A stretch of 64,000 nt of DNA from Dillenia suffruticosa (Eukaryota > Streptophyta > Magnoliopsida > Dilleniales > Dilleniaceae): the NCBI GenBank assembly GCA_033439265.1, contig JAVTVX010000020.1, positions 749,001-813,000 of the forward strand, in the 5' to 3' direction. The notes beneath the pieces are model-generated. The model ran no database searches and was not told the origin of the DNA. It saw nothing but the letters and a program-made list of their open reading frames with translations. Below, one piece after another: positions 36,032 through 47,600 of the stretch (positions are counted from its first letter, which is position 1; the number at the start of each line of letters is the position of its first letter). Made by a program: the position numbers and the translations under genes.

Positions 36032-39000
36032 TCATGAAATGGGCGGCGTATCTGGTGGCTGATCTGCTGGAGGCTTTGAAGATGGCCCAAAGTCGATATT
36101 CGGGTAGACTCCTGGCGGCCTCTCTCGAGGTTCAATGGAAAGCAACTGACTTGAATCACCCACAACATCCGCCCAACCATAGTGAGGCTCAGCTCTGTGG
36201 AGTGCAGGATCATTAGTCAAATTACATCAATGGAAAGCAAGCATAAGAAACTATTCATGTTAGTCATACTTTGGCTCCAAAAGTAGATGCAATCAAAATG
36301 TTGGAGGATTCTTACTCATAGTATGTCTCCTCGTCCACAACAATATCCCAGCTTTCACCAGTTGTGCTCTTCCCATATTTGTGCACTTTACTGCTAGGAA
36401 AAAAAAAATGGCAGTTTCCCGTGGTTAATAGCGTCAACAATTTTCAAGATTTGCAATTCAAATCATCCACAAGGCACAGGAAACAATAGTTGCAAACTCA
36501 ACGACAATTTTAAAAATGCTGATCTATCAAAAGTAAGACTCATCCTGTTTCTCAAAGAATTTCAACAGAAACTGCATACCCATTTCCAAAGTGCTCTTCT
36601 CCCCATGTCCTTGACCAACCTGGATGTAAGAAGTAGAATATTTCAGAGTCATATCAGAGAACCATGGTTAGATAATCAGAAAAATAGCCAGTGGCTGCTA
36701 GATTTCACAACATGCAATTGGATATCACATGATTAAAACAAATATGCTACAATGCCGGAGATAAGAAAAGCAAGTATTAGACATACGGTCACCATTGGGA
36801 GATGCATGCCATGTCTCCCCTTGTCGTGAACCAATTCCAGCAAAAAATTTTTCTTCCCACTTGTCTCCCCACTTGGTACCTAATTCTGTCTCTGCCCATT
36901 TATCAGTCCTGGAGATAAGAAAAAAACAAAAAAAAAAAAGAAAAATGTTAGCACAACCAAAGAAAGACGCACTGTTGAATGCCAATTGTAGGTGCTGACA
37001 CAGGCACATATGATGAACTCAATAAAAAAGACAAGGACATGACAAATCTCAAAATCTTACATACATTTTTAATGGAGGCAAATTACAATGACAAGCAAGG
37101 TCAAAGATGTCGGTGCCCGACATCTAGAACTTTTTCAAGGGAAGCAGGGAGTTTTTTTTTTCTGTAATCAAGCCAAAACTAAATTAAAGAACATATCTGT
37201 CCTACAAACCTGTTGACATGATTTAATAAAGAGTTCATATCCCAATCAAAATAGAGATTATTTGGGGGCATCCAAGTCACTGTAGTAGACATGGACACAA
37301 AGTGTTTTAACACACCAATCCAGAAGCCAGGAGAACTGCCATTAAAGCAATAATATGGTAAATGAACTCCCTAGACTTTGCTTCTTCTTTTTTTAATCTG
37401 GTCAATAGACCTATAAAGCGTCAGGATAGTGGAAGTTCATCGTGTCTAAAGCTTGGCAATAAAACATAAAACTCGAAATTGGTTTGAGGGAAAACCATTT
37501 CAGGACCGATCCTCTTCCATCATAATGCTCTCCCCACTTCTCCCACCATGACTGCTCATTCAATCTGCCATATTTATGTGCTCCTTTCTCTGTCCAGCCT
37601 TTAGCATCATATTTCTCCCACCTGAAGTGAAAAGAACGTACCTTCTGTTTGTTGGTTCAGCTAATTATGAACAGAATGAACAATCACAATTTATACATTT
37701 CTTACCACTTCTCATACCATCCAGCATTCTCTGTGCCCGATTTTGCTTGTTTCTGTGCACTCCTCTCGATCCTTGCCAGATTACTGCTATTCCAGAGAGT
37801 ATTATAGATACACAAGTAAAAATGATATCCCAATCAAAGTAAAAATATTTATTAAGCAAATGATATTGCTTATCACATTACAGCAGGTCATTTTCAACAA
37901 CTAAAGAAGAAACATATTCATAGTAGGACTTTATATTGGAACCAAACCTCCATTCATCTTGATGAAGAACCTCTTGCCAGGTTTCCCACCACGAATCCCC
38001 TTCGGCATTTCTTCCAGATTTCTCTACACCTGCAGAGCAGCCAAACTACTAAAACTGAACTATGCTGCAATCTTTTCAGAACATACTGATAACATAGCAA
38101 ACATTTCAAGTATGCTAAAAAACTAGATTTCAGAATGCAAAAGGTTTTTTCATGGATAGCTGCAATACCATATCAAATGAACTTCATGACCACAGAAACA
38201 CCTATGAGCAGGAAGACGAGAAATACCACATTCACCACACAGGACTTATAAAGTGAATGCATTCGGAATGTTCTCTAAGGTCCCAATTTAGTCTCCAACC
38301 ATTCATGACATTTGACAACTCCATTTCCCACACTCTATGATACTTATGTTAATCTGGGGGTTCTGCATCTGAAAATTAAACTTGTGCCAAATGAGTGATA
38401 AGACATATCCATCAATTAATTTTTATCACATCAACCAGATGTATGCCGCTTCTGAAATTGTACTTGACGTATTTTCTAATGGTTGAGAGTTCAATGGAAT
38501 TACGACAGAAGAGTAAGCAAAACCTTACTACGGATTGTGCTGCAAACATGGAAAATTGGGAAGGGAGAACCAAAAGACTGGATATTGGTAGTGCAGGTGA
38601 TACATAACAAGAAAATCCATTACGATAAGCAGTGATCAACTTGTCAGGTGATATTAACCATATATGGCAATGGATGCCCTCAACCAGTAAGGAAATTAAT
38701 AGCTATATATAAAAATATCATTGGTTGCCTTGCAAATAAAATTGGATCTTTGGGATTAGCCACTAGTATATAGATGAGACACTCCGGATACTTCAATAAG
38801 AAAAGAGAGCATGGTTTTGCTACAAAAGACCTCAGAAGAAATAGGAAAATGTAAAATATGCCTATCATCCAAGTGTGTATGAAATTTTTACACATCCAAG
38901 GAACCACATGGTTTTATATTTCAAGATAAACAAACCTACAACGGAACAGCACCTCAAGTCAGAAAACCAGTATGCATGCATTCTACGAGAGCAGAACAAA

Positions 39001-41371
39001 GGTTCTAACCAGCATTTATATCTTTAAGCTGTAGACACTGATGTTTTATCAATCACAAGAAACAAGTAGACCGTGTAGTGGAAAGAGCTTTTAAAGATGA
39101 GGGAAATACCTAGCTCTTTGTATCCTGTCCAGTCACTCTTCTCCCACCACTGTCAAGGAGATCAATAAATCCAATTAAATGCATCCACCTGGGATGGTAC
39201 TTAATAAGGTTACAAAAACAGAAGATGAGACAAGTGAAATGGCAAAACTGATATCACACCATATGATGTCTTAACAGCCTTAAATCTCAATTCAAGCTTC
39301 AAGTGCCATAACCGTTTGAATTAGATACATTTGCCACTTCAAAATTTAGGGCCACATCAGCACTCATTATATGATAACAAATTTTTTATTGCAACCACTC
39401 TCAAAGTTTCCTTAGGCCTAGTTCATACAATATTTTCAGTATTGCATATCCGGTAGCCAACAATGAGAAAGGGAGAGAAGTCCTTTTTTTCTCATTCTGC
39501 ATCGGATGTCCCAAAAGGGATCAAATACAAGAAAGATATAGCTCTGGTAAGAAATGCAGGGGAAGCCTCTTGCACTCCTCTAAGAAATGATTGCTCAATC
39601 TGGTTTTTAGTGCCTTAACCCGCCGCCCCCCAAAAAAAAGGAGAGGAAAAAGAATCTACCGTAAAAATACTCTATTTAAGTTTGTACCAAAATAAATGGT
39701 TGTCCAATCGTAGGGTCTTTGCTGCTGCTGGTAATACCCCTTAACTGGTTGAAAGTAAATCAAAGTTAAATATCGTTTAGAAAGAGCCATGTAGCATCAA
39801 TCCAGAAGAAAAGGACTGATTATAAAACTCTACCCACAACAGGTACTCCTGGTTCTTCAAACATCTAATGGCAGTTCCTTTTTCACGCTCACACCAATTT
39901 ATCACTATGTTGGATCCGATGACCCATTTAATCAAAGAAAAACCTTTCTCCAAAAGCTCCAAGATAACTTACGTTCCAGACAAGGCACCATATCCTCCAT
40001 TTTTTGCTCAAATTAACTCCCAAGGTTGAATCTAGAACCCCGGTAATTGGTATTCAGATGAAACTAGAAAGGTTGGTCCAGTGTTACTAGTAGCAACCAG
40101 TGAAAGGAGAGGTCTCCGGTTCAATTCCTATAAATAGCACTTATATTTTATTCATCAAAAAAAGTAATGGGTATTCAGATGAGCCACATAAGTTTGGCAT
40201 AGCATTAGATTCAAGAGACTCAAAAACCTAAGCATGTTGACCTTTTACAAAGCACTAGTTAAAATTGTTGTCTCAAAGCCTTCCATGCAAGAAAACAAGA
40301 TCAGAAACTGTAATCGATACATTGTTTATTCCAATCTCTACCAATGAATAGAAAGTTGAAAACTGAACTCACATTTGCAGCATGCCACAAAACTCAATTA
40401 TATCCACCTTTTGATAACTAAGCATGAATTCAAACAAACTAGAATGAAGGATACACATTCTAAGCATGTTGATACATATAATCTACAACTCCAATATACA
40501 TGCTTAATTTTAGTCGAGGCTCTGTTTTATATATTAGGTGGAGAGAGATGTTAAATTGCTATGGGAGGAAGAGTACACCAAACAGTGTCAAGACGAGCAA
40601 ACATGAAAACAAAGCCCTTAACAAATGGAAAATAGATAGAAGGCTTCACCAGTTGCATTTTCAAAGATCATAAAAAGTGATTGTCAAAGGTGCACCTACA
40701 TCTGGAATATATAATCTTTACAAGCCAAACAAGCAGAATTTGAGATGTTGCAATAATTAAAACAGTATACTAAACATACTGCTATGAGAAGGTAGCAGGC
40801 AGTAAATAGATTTACTTAACTCCTACCGTTTCTTTCCATTCTGCGGAACCATCGTAGGACTGACCACCCATCCTTGTCCACCTACATCTATAACCATTTT
40901 CGCCAAGGTCCTGCCCACTTTCTCGATACCAGGTACTTCCATCTTCATTAGTTCCAGACTCATTCACATTTTCATTTAACATGCTGATACCCCAGTCCTT
41001 CTCATTTGCTATACCTGTATCTGCAGGAAATAATGTGGAATGAAATAACTGGCATAAATCTTAAGATCTTTTATCAGGAAAACTGACTTGATCCCATAGC
41101 AATTAAGCATGTAACTCCAGTAATTACCTCTTTTAGGAGGAGTATCCCTAGATTGTAGACCAGAATTTCGCGGTGTACACCTGGGGAAGAATTTTTCTTG
41201 TTTCGTGGTATAGCGTGACCTGAGGAAACATCACTATTCAAGAATAAGCCTGTTCCTAAGTTAAAAACTTATAACAAAACTAACTGATGAAATCCACAAC
41301 AAGAAATTCTCTCATCTCCAGAAGAAACATAGAAAGAGAGAAAACAATTCACAGAGCAAAACAAATAACAA

Positions 41372-41435
<64 letters not shown>

Positions 41436-41523
41436 TATACGTATATATGTGCATATTTACAATTGAAGTCGCAACAATCTTTAGAAACTGAAAACACACG
41501 TTACTAATTACATCGCCTGATGA

Positions 41524-41557
<34 letters not shown>

Positions 41558-42129
41558 TATACGTATATATGTGCATATTTACAATTGAAGTCGCAACAAT
41601 CTTTAGAAACTGAAAACACACGTTACTAATTACATAGCCTGATGACAGAATCTACTTCTACAAACTATGAATACAAAATGAGCAAACACATACGTGACCC
41701 TAAGGCAACGATGAACAAGTTGGAGAAGCGGAAAGAAACTACTTCTCAAGAAACCTACACAATCAAGCTCACAGAAAAAAACTCGAAACTGAGTTCTCTT
41801 CATCACACAATCACAATCGCTTAATCGAAAGGCAAGCTATCAAACGAAGATCGAAGATCTTACTGAGGAGATGGAAAGGACATTGCAGGCAAAGATTGGA
41901 TTCTAACTCTGTGAGGACTGCTTTTCCGATCTTCCGCCTTCTCAACACTCTTGGACGAACAACATTGGACTCGAGCATGGTGAATGAGTCTCCTCTTTCT
42001 CCTTCTCTGCTGCTTCGGAAGTTCTAACCTGTAGTAGTGATGGAGACGAAGCGCCGACAAATCCAAGTCGAGCCTTCTCAGTTCGAGTCCAAATGGAGTA
42101 GCTCCAAAACCTCTCGTGCTCGATGCCAT
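36032..42129 (-). CDS. ESV1: EARLY STARVATION 1-like starch-turnover protein
   Basis: Eleven-exon model: 42129-41864, 41219-41128, 41020-40827, 39149-39110, 38029-37948, 37783-37706, 37621-37496, 36908-36787, 36619-36580, 36390-36316, 36194-36032; all GT-AG, 425 residues. The N terminus looks like a plastid transit peptide. From about residue 130 to 390 there are tryptophan-rich repeats (EKDWGI, WWEKSDWTGYK, SWWETWQE, NAGWYEKWWEKYD, QSWWEKWGEHYDGRG, KWADKW-like units), then a conserved acidic block and a Pro-rich tail (QLLSIEPRERPPGVYPN). ESV1 and its homolog LESV are starch-granule proteins of the chloroplast stroma; in Arabidopsis loss of ESV1 exhausts starch too early at night. The length (about 426 in Arabidopsis from memory) favours ESV1 over the longer LESV. 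Exons 6 and 10 begin at TAGCAG tandem acceptors; I used the second AG. An in-frame Met two codons upstream (42135) is an alternative start. Confidence 0.88.
40062..40164 (+). mobile_element. tRNA-derived SINE in ESV1 intron 3
   Basis: A 103-base insertion with box A-like TTGGTCCAGTGTTA and box B GGTTCAATTCC (about 40121-40131), ending in an A-run. It is flanked by an 18-bp target-site duplication with one mismatch: TAATTGGTATTCAGATGA (40044-40061) and TAATGGGTATTCAGATGA (40165-40182). Together, box A, box B, A-tail and long TSD are diagnostic of a tRNA-derived SINE moved by LINE machinery. Confidence 0.88.
41373..41646. repeat. Tandem duplication with (TC)n tracts in ESV1 intron 1
   Basis: A unit made of a (TC)n tract followed by about 93 bases (starting GTATATACGTATATATGTGC and ending GCCTGATGACA) occurs twice: tract 41373-41432 with body 41433-41526, then tract 41527-41553 with body 41554-41646. 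The bodies differ at essentially one base, so the duplication is recent. The two TC tracts differ in length. Confidence 0.93.
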
Positions 42130-44625
42130 TATCATGAGTAATCTTACGAAAATGCCATAGATGACGATGTCCAAACCCTAATTTCTGTCTGTCTTCCAAG
42201 AAAATAGAAGAAGAGAAGTGAAAGAGGAGGTTTAAGTGGGTTTATAAAGAGAAGCGAAGTTCATACAATGGGATTCTATGCCAGTTGAAGTCGAGAGGAG
42301 AGAAATTTGGGACATTTTCTTGGACGGTGACGGTCTAACGGACACAGAGAGAGAGAGAGAGAGAGAGAGAGGGGTGGGTTTTGGGCTTGGGGGGCGTGAT
42401 CTGCTCGGTGATGATGGTTGTTAGGGGCTGTGGGGAGGATGCGAATCCCGGAGATTTAACCATAAACGTGAGCACGTTGGCCCCACTTTTGATTTGTATT
42501 TGCCTTAGATACTGTGGAATTGCCACGTATCATAAACTTAACCGTCTTGAATCACCGAGCACTGCAAAGGTCAGAATGAGAAATGGAACAAGATTCCAGG
42601 GCCAGGCAGGGGCGCCAATGTTTTGAATCTCGTGAGAAATCGTCCCGTCATCTCATTTACCAACGCACCGCACCGCACCACATTTCTTAAGCCTCAAGGG
42701 TTACAGTTTTTTTTTTTTTTTTTGGTGATAAGGGTTACGGTTTTGAGTGAGAGTAGGAGGAGAAAAGGGACTGTTGAGCATGGGAAACCATTAAACAACT
42801 GAACAACTGAGGTGGACGTGAATCTCCCCAAATATAAACCCTCCAATCGGTTGGCGCACAAGGTGTATCAAGTTTGGTGCATGTCTATGTGCTCGTGCTA
42901 ACCTAACCCGCCAGCCCCCCAAACCCCTATGTCTGCGTGACTGATTCCGAACCGTTGTGAAGAGCAAGCAGACATGTAGCTTGAATTAGTATTTCACATA
43001 CCTAGAGATGAAGGTTGGTTGCATGCGCTGCAACCTACAAATCAAGCAAGACGGTGGTTCTCACGTTCATTTTCACTATTTTTTTAATAAAAAAAGAAAT
43101 AAATGAGGATCAACATTGCTATTTTAAAAAAAAAAATGATTTTGAATTATAAATAAATTATTCAATAAAAGTCAAAATTATTATTTTTTAAAAACTAACA
43201 GAGTCTCACAAAACTGTTAACAAATTGTAATATAGCCCACTCATACGAATCCCGATTCAACCTCCCCACGATATATCCCCAAACTTGGTCTCGATTAAGA
43301 CAAGTACTCGTAGTAAAATAAAATAAAATAAAAACATCGTTTTCGTTGAAAAAACTTTTGGTGCTGACGAAAACAGCAAGAGCCAGCGTGGCAGGATACG
43401 TGGATCGCACAACAGACAAAAACATTCGCGTTTCAGAATCGAAATCCCAAATCTTTGCCTTATCCAAATACCATTTGCCACGACCTTTTGAATTAATCCC
43501 TACACTGTGAAACCACGTGTGAGGAAATTAGAGAATGATAAGACTTGGAGAAACGATGCTCAGCCTATAAAAGTGGATAAACCTTAAAAAAGAGCCGGGG
43601 AGAATTGCGTGGCAGGGGGGGTTCCAAGGTGAAATTGAGGGCCACGTGGATAGTGCTCTTGGACTAGGAAACCAAATGAAGCCGACTCATGTCTCAGACA
43701 CGTACTTTGGATAAGCCTCAGGTCACTTCAAAAAGTTCAATTCCCCCCCCCCCCGCCCCTTTACTTCTGGAATTCATAAAGCCAATCCGCAGACGGCAGA
43801 CAACCATTTGGAACAACACAGAACAGGGAAAAACACAGAAGAGATCACGTCACAAGATAGAAGCCTCCCATCAAATACATGGCCCAAATTGTTCTCTAGG
43901 GGCTCCAAAGTTTACAATGCTCCACAGTAAAATAGGTAAAAGATGCAGTGCAGTGAATCCTGTCCTGAAGCCCAAGTAGGGATAGGTATTGCTACCGTCC
44001 TTGCTACCGTCCTGCTACTGAAAGAAGAGATTGATTACGGGGACACGAACACATCCCTTGAACTCTGCGAGTCACGCACATCGAATGCGAAAATAGAACG
44101 TTATCCCCCAAAATACCCCTCGGGACAATAAAGACAGAAAGGGGGGGATGAAAAAGTTGAGAGCTATTGACAATGCAAGTATATGGGCCAGGTAATAAGA
44201 ATTTCAAAAACAATTGAGCGACATGGGGTAGCCTAAAATGACACAGCCTGCAATGAAGAAATTTGCAGCCAAGAAGATTACAAAATATACGTGAGGGGAT
44301 TCAGTCTAGCTGAACTAGTTGAATTGCATCCAACCCACAAACAAAAGAAGCAGCGAAAAGTCTCTTCATTCAGATAGAGTAGATCGAATAGATGCCTATG
44401 AACTCAAAATCTGCAAGCAAGGTTTGCAATGTGAAGGAATTGTTCTGTACCTAAAAGAAAAATGGTCAAAATTGAGAAAAACTTTTAATCAGAAACCAAA
44501 CAGATGAACAAACAACCAGACTAACAAGGGGTGTAAAAAGCATGGAGAGAGATGTTCAGGAGATTAAGCAAATTATACAGGCAGCAAAGTTGAAAAAACT
44601 TGCCACAACACTAGAGTTTTAGCTT
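42130..44625. other. Intergenic region: ESV1 promoter and EIPR1-like 3' flank
   Basis: About 2.5 kb without a supported gene. It contains the ESV1 promoter, with (AG)n at about 42343-42371, poly(T) near 42710, several ACGT-core motifs (CACGTGT near 43514, GCCACGTGGA near 43641) and a C-run at 43744-43754. The EIPR1-like 3' UTR lies at the right end. Confidence 0.6.
42343..42371. repeat. (AG)n microsatellite upstream of ESV1
   Basis: Uninterrupted AG of about 29 bases, about 215 bases upstream of the ESV1 start codon (CT on the gene's coding strand). Confidence 0.94.
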
Positions 44626-47600
44626 TCATCTTCTTGGAAGATATTGCTTCACTGATTCTACTACCACCTGTTTCAAATCACACATCAATTGAGAAATGAT
44701 CAAAATCTACACTCAATTACCTCAAAAGCATGAAAAAGTAGCACATATCTAATTAAGAGGACACGATGTTTTAAACAATAAACTCCTCCCCATTCTCTCT
44801 ACACGTTTAAGTTAGATCAGAAATTTGCTCCGTAGTGGAAACCTATCCTTAGTGCCGAGGAAAACATTAGAGAAAAAGAAACTTGTAGTGTTCTCAAATA
44901 TCAAGATTAAAGGGTAGTACCGTAAATGGACGGCACACAATCTCTTACCCAACCTTTTGATGTACTAGAAAGTTATACGATATGCATCCGCACATAAATG
45001 CAAACACTTTTAACCTCTTTTTATTAAAAAAAAAAAATGCATAAAGATAAATGCGTTTCCACCTCTGCGTCCACATGTTTGTGGAATGAACGCACATGGT
45101 TGAAATTTCCAAACGAAGCACAGACAATAAGGTACTAGAAAAAGAAATTATGCAAAACATTAAAATCTTGAAATTGTCGAATAATCGTGAAGCCAAAAAA
45201 AAATGTTGAATAATGATCTCAGCAAGATTAAAGCATCTCTAGCAAGGGGAAGACAGATCTGTTGCCCTGAACTAAAAGTAAAGTGTTAATCACTAGATGG
45301 ATGAGCAAGTGTTATTACCCTCCCATCATAAGATAATGATGCAAAGATCCAGGGCTCTCGGGAACTCCACGCAAGGCCTGGAATTAAATTTTCATAGAAG
45401 TCAGAGTAAGGAAGTAGCTCAGCTAGATAAATGGCAAACAGGCAAGGTAGCAGTTACCATAGACACTGTCTTCATAGTCGGTGTATGAATTTAGAAGCGG
45501 ATTTGACCGCCGAGTAGGTGACTCAACAAGACTGCTGAGAGCAAATAGATACATGTTTAAAGGAAATAAATCAAATGGTTAGAAAATAATAGAAAAAGTA
45601 CCTCCTTGTACCTTTCTGATGGATTATCGCCACTAGGTGAAGAAGCCAACCACAGGTTCACAGCAGAGTCTGTTCCAGCACTCTGACAAACAGAACGTCT
45701 GTCAATAAAGTATCAACAAGCAAAACACATGCAATCATGCAACCTGTATGGCACTGAATAGCTTGTAGATTTATACACAGTGGCTCCATTTGCCACTGTA
45801 GCCACATGTGCTGCAGGAGCTTATATGCTAAAATGAAATCCATTGAACAATTAATAAAATAATCCAACTGGCCCCTTCTGTATTGAGTTAAGCATGTAAT
45901 GGCATGCTACCACACTTTTCTATTTATGAAAAAGGTAATATATGAGAGAGAGAGTGTACCAGAATCAATCTATCATACTCGGGATTACATTTGACTGTCC
46001 AAGTCCTGCCAATGGTATTTAAAATTTTAGCAACCAGACCTCTGTGTGACAATAATTATGGAAATATAAAGCCCCAGCCCCCCAAAATCCCAAACAATTC
46101 CACAATGGAGAAAAAGAACATGAAGGTCAAACACAATTAATTATGACATAAGCCTTAACTGAGCTAAGTTTAAAATAAATAAATTAGCTTCACTAGGGCC
46201 TGGATGGCAGGCCTGGATGGCACAAAATGCTTTCGTTACAGCAGGAATACGGTCAGTAGATTACCAGTGTGAATGTCCAGAGAACTCTTGGGCAGGAAAC
46301 TTGGGCATTCGAAGATCCCATATGTGTATTCCAGACTCATCCTCTGCAGTTACCTGAAATAGTGTGTCATGTACATTATGAAGTCTTTGTGATATGCATT
46401 CCATCAAACCACTCAGAAAGGAACACCTTTGGGGAAAAAGATTTCTATGAAGTTGGTTCTCACACCTCAGCTTTTTCTTTTTCTTTTTTAAATGTTCTTA
46501 CAACTTAAGTGCCTACATTTTTAAGTTATTTTCATTTTGCAATGTTTCCCCCATTGACCGACTAGGAAATCAAATACATGGTTATACCCCATAATATAAG
46601 TTCACATGAAAAAAAGGAGCAAGGAATCAGACTTAATGGAACTTCTGGAATTAAGGCTTCAGTTCCAAAACAATGAAAAAATAACATAAGCTGAACTAGA
46701 TCTGCAGACCATCAAAGGATATGTTGGACAACTACCTCATAGAGATTTATAAGATTGACAACTTGACCCACACTTGATTAAAATATTATTGAATTCAACG
46801 TACTAGATGTTATTTTGCATCAGAATTTTTCCAAACAGGAGGATCAGAAATTTGGACCCCACTAATCACTATATTAGGGTTCAGGTCCAAGAGATAGCCT
46901 CTGCGGAAAAGGACATCACTAAAATAAGAATTTGGTGTATTTAGACTCAATAAAAAACCATTGTCAACTCATATGGCGTAAATATAAAAAGCCAGAGATG
47001 CTGCAATAAACATCACGTGATCTGCTACACTGACACTTCGTCTGATATGGTTCTTAGACACAAGAAAATACAACAATTGTGGAGAGACTATGCCCATGCC
47101 TTTGCTTCATAGATAACACAAGTACAGCGCCCTATCATGAAGATGCTGGAAAAACAAGAAAATTAACGCCAACTAAAAGGACATGCAGACATTTATCAAT
47201 GGACATCAATCGAATAGCATAAGCATATAAAGGTATTCCATGTTGTTCTAGAGAATAATTATTTGTCTTCATTGTATGTTGAAGAAAATCCAGGGATATT
47301 CCCTGCACATACTGTCAAGGAACAAGTTTAAGAGTTCACTAATTGGATTTTAGATTGCACCAATTAATGCCCTGTTTGGATCATGGTTTGAATGGCTCCA
47401 GACTCCAAATCTGAGGACAATTTATATGGAGGGTTTTATACTTATATCCTACAGATTATCAGTCCTACAAGTTAATATATCTCAAACTAATCTTTTGGAA
47501 CTAAAATCCTGTAATGATCATCTAATCAGATTTTTTCCGGTAATGATATTCCCTATATATATGTCAAGGAACTAGCTTAAGAGTTCACCTAATCGGACTT

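Noticed and set aside
41269..41619. Reading frames rich in RE dipeptides
   Set aside because: Produced by the (TC)n tracts and duplicated unit in ESV1 intron 1.
43689..43979. 96-codon frame after a CTATAAAAG motif and a G-box
   Set aside because: The promoter-like words are suggestive, but the protein (Pro-run from a C-tract, mixed basic residues) has no recognisable domain and lies downstream of the EIPR1-like gene.
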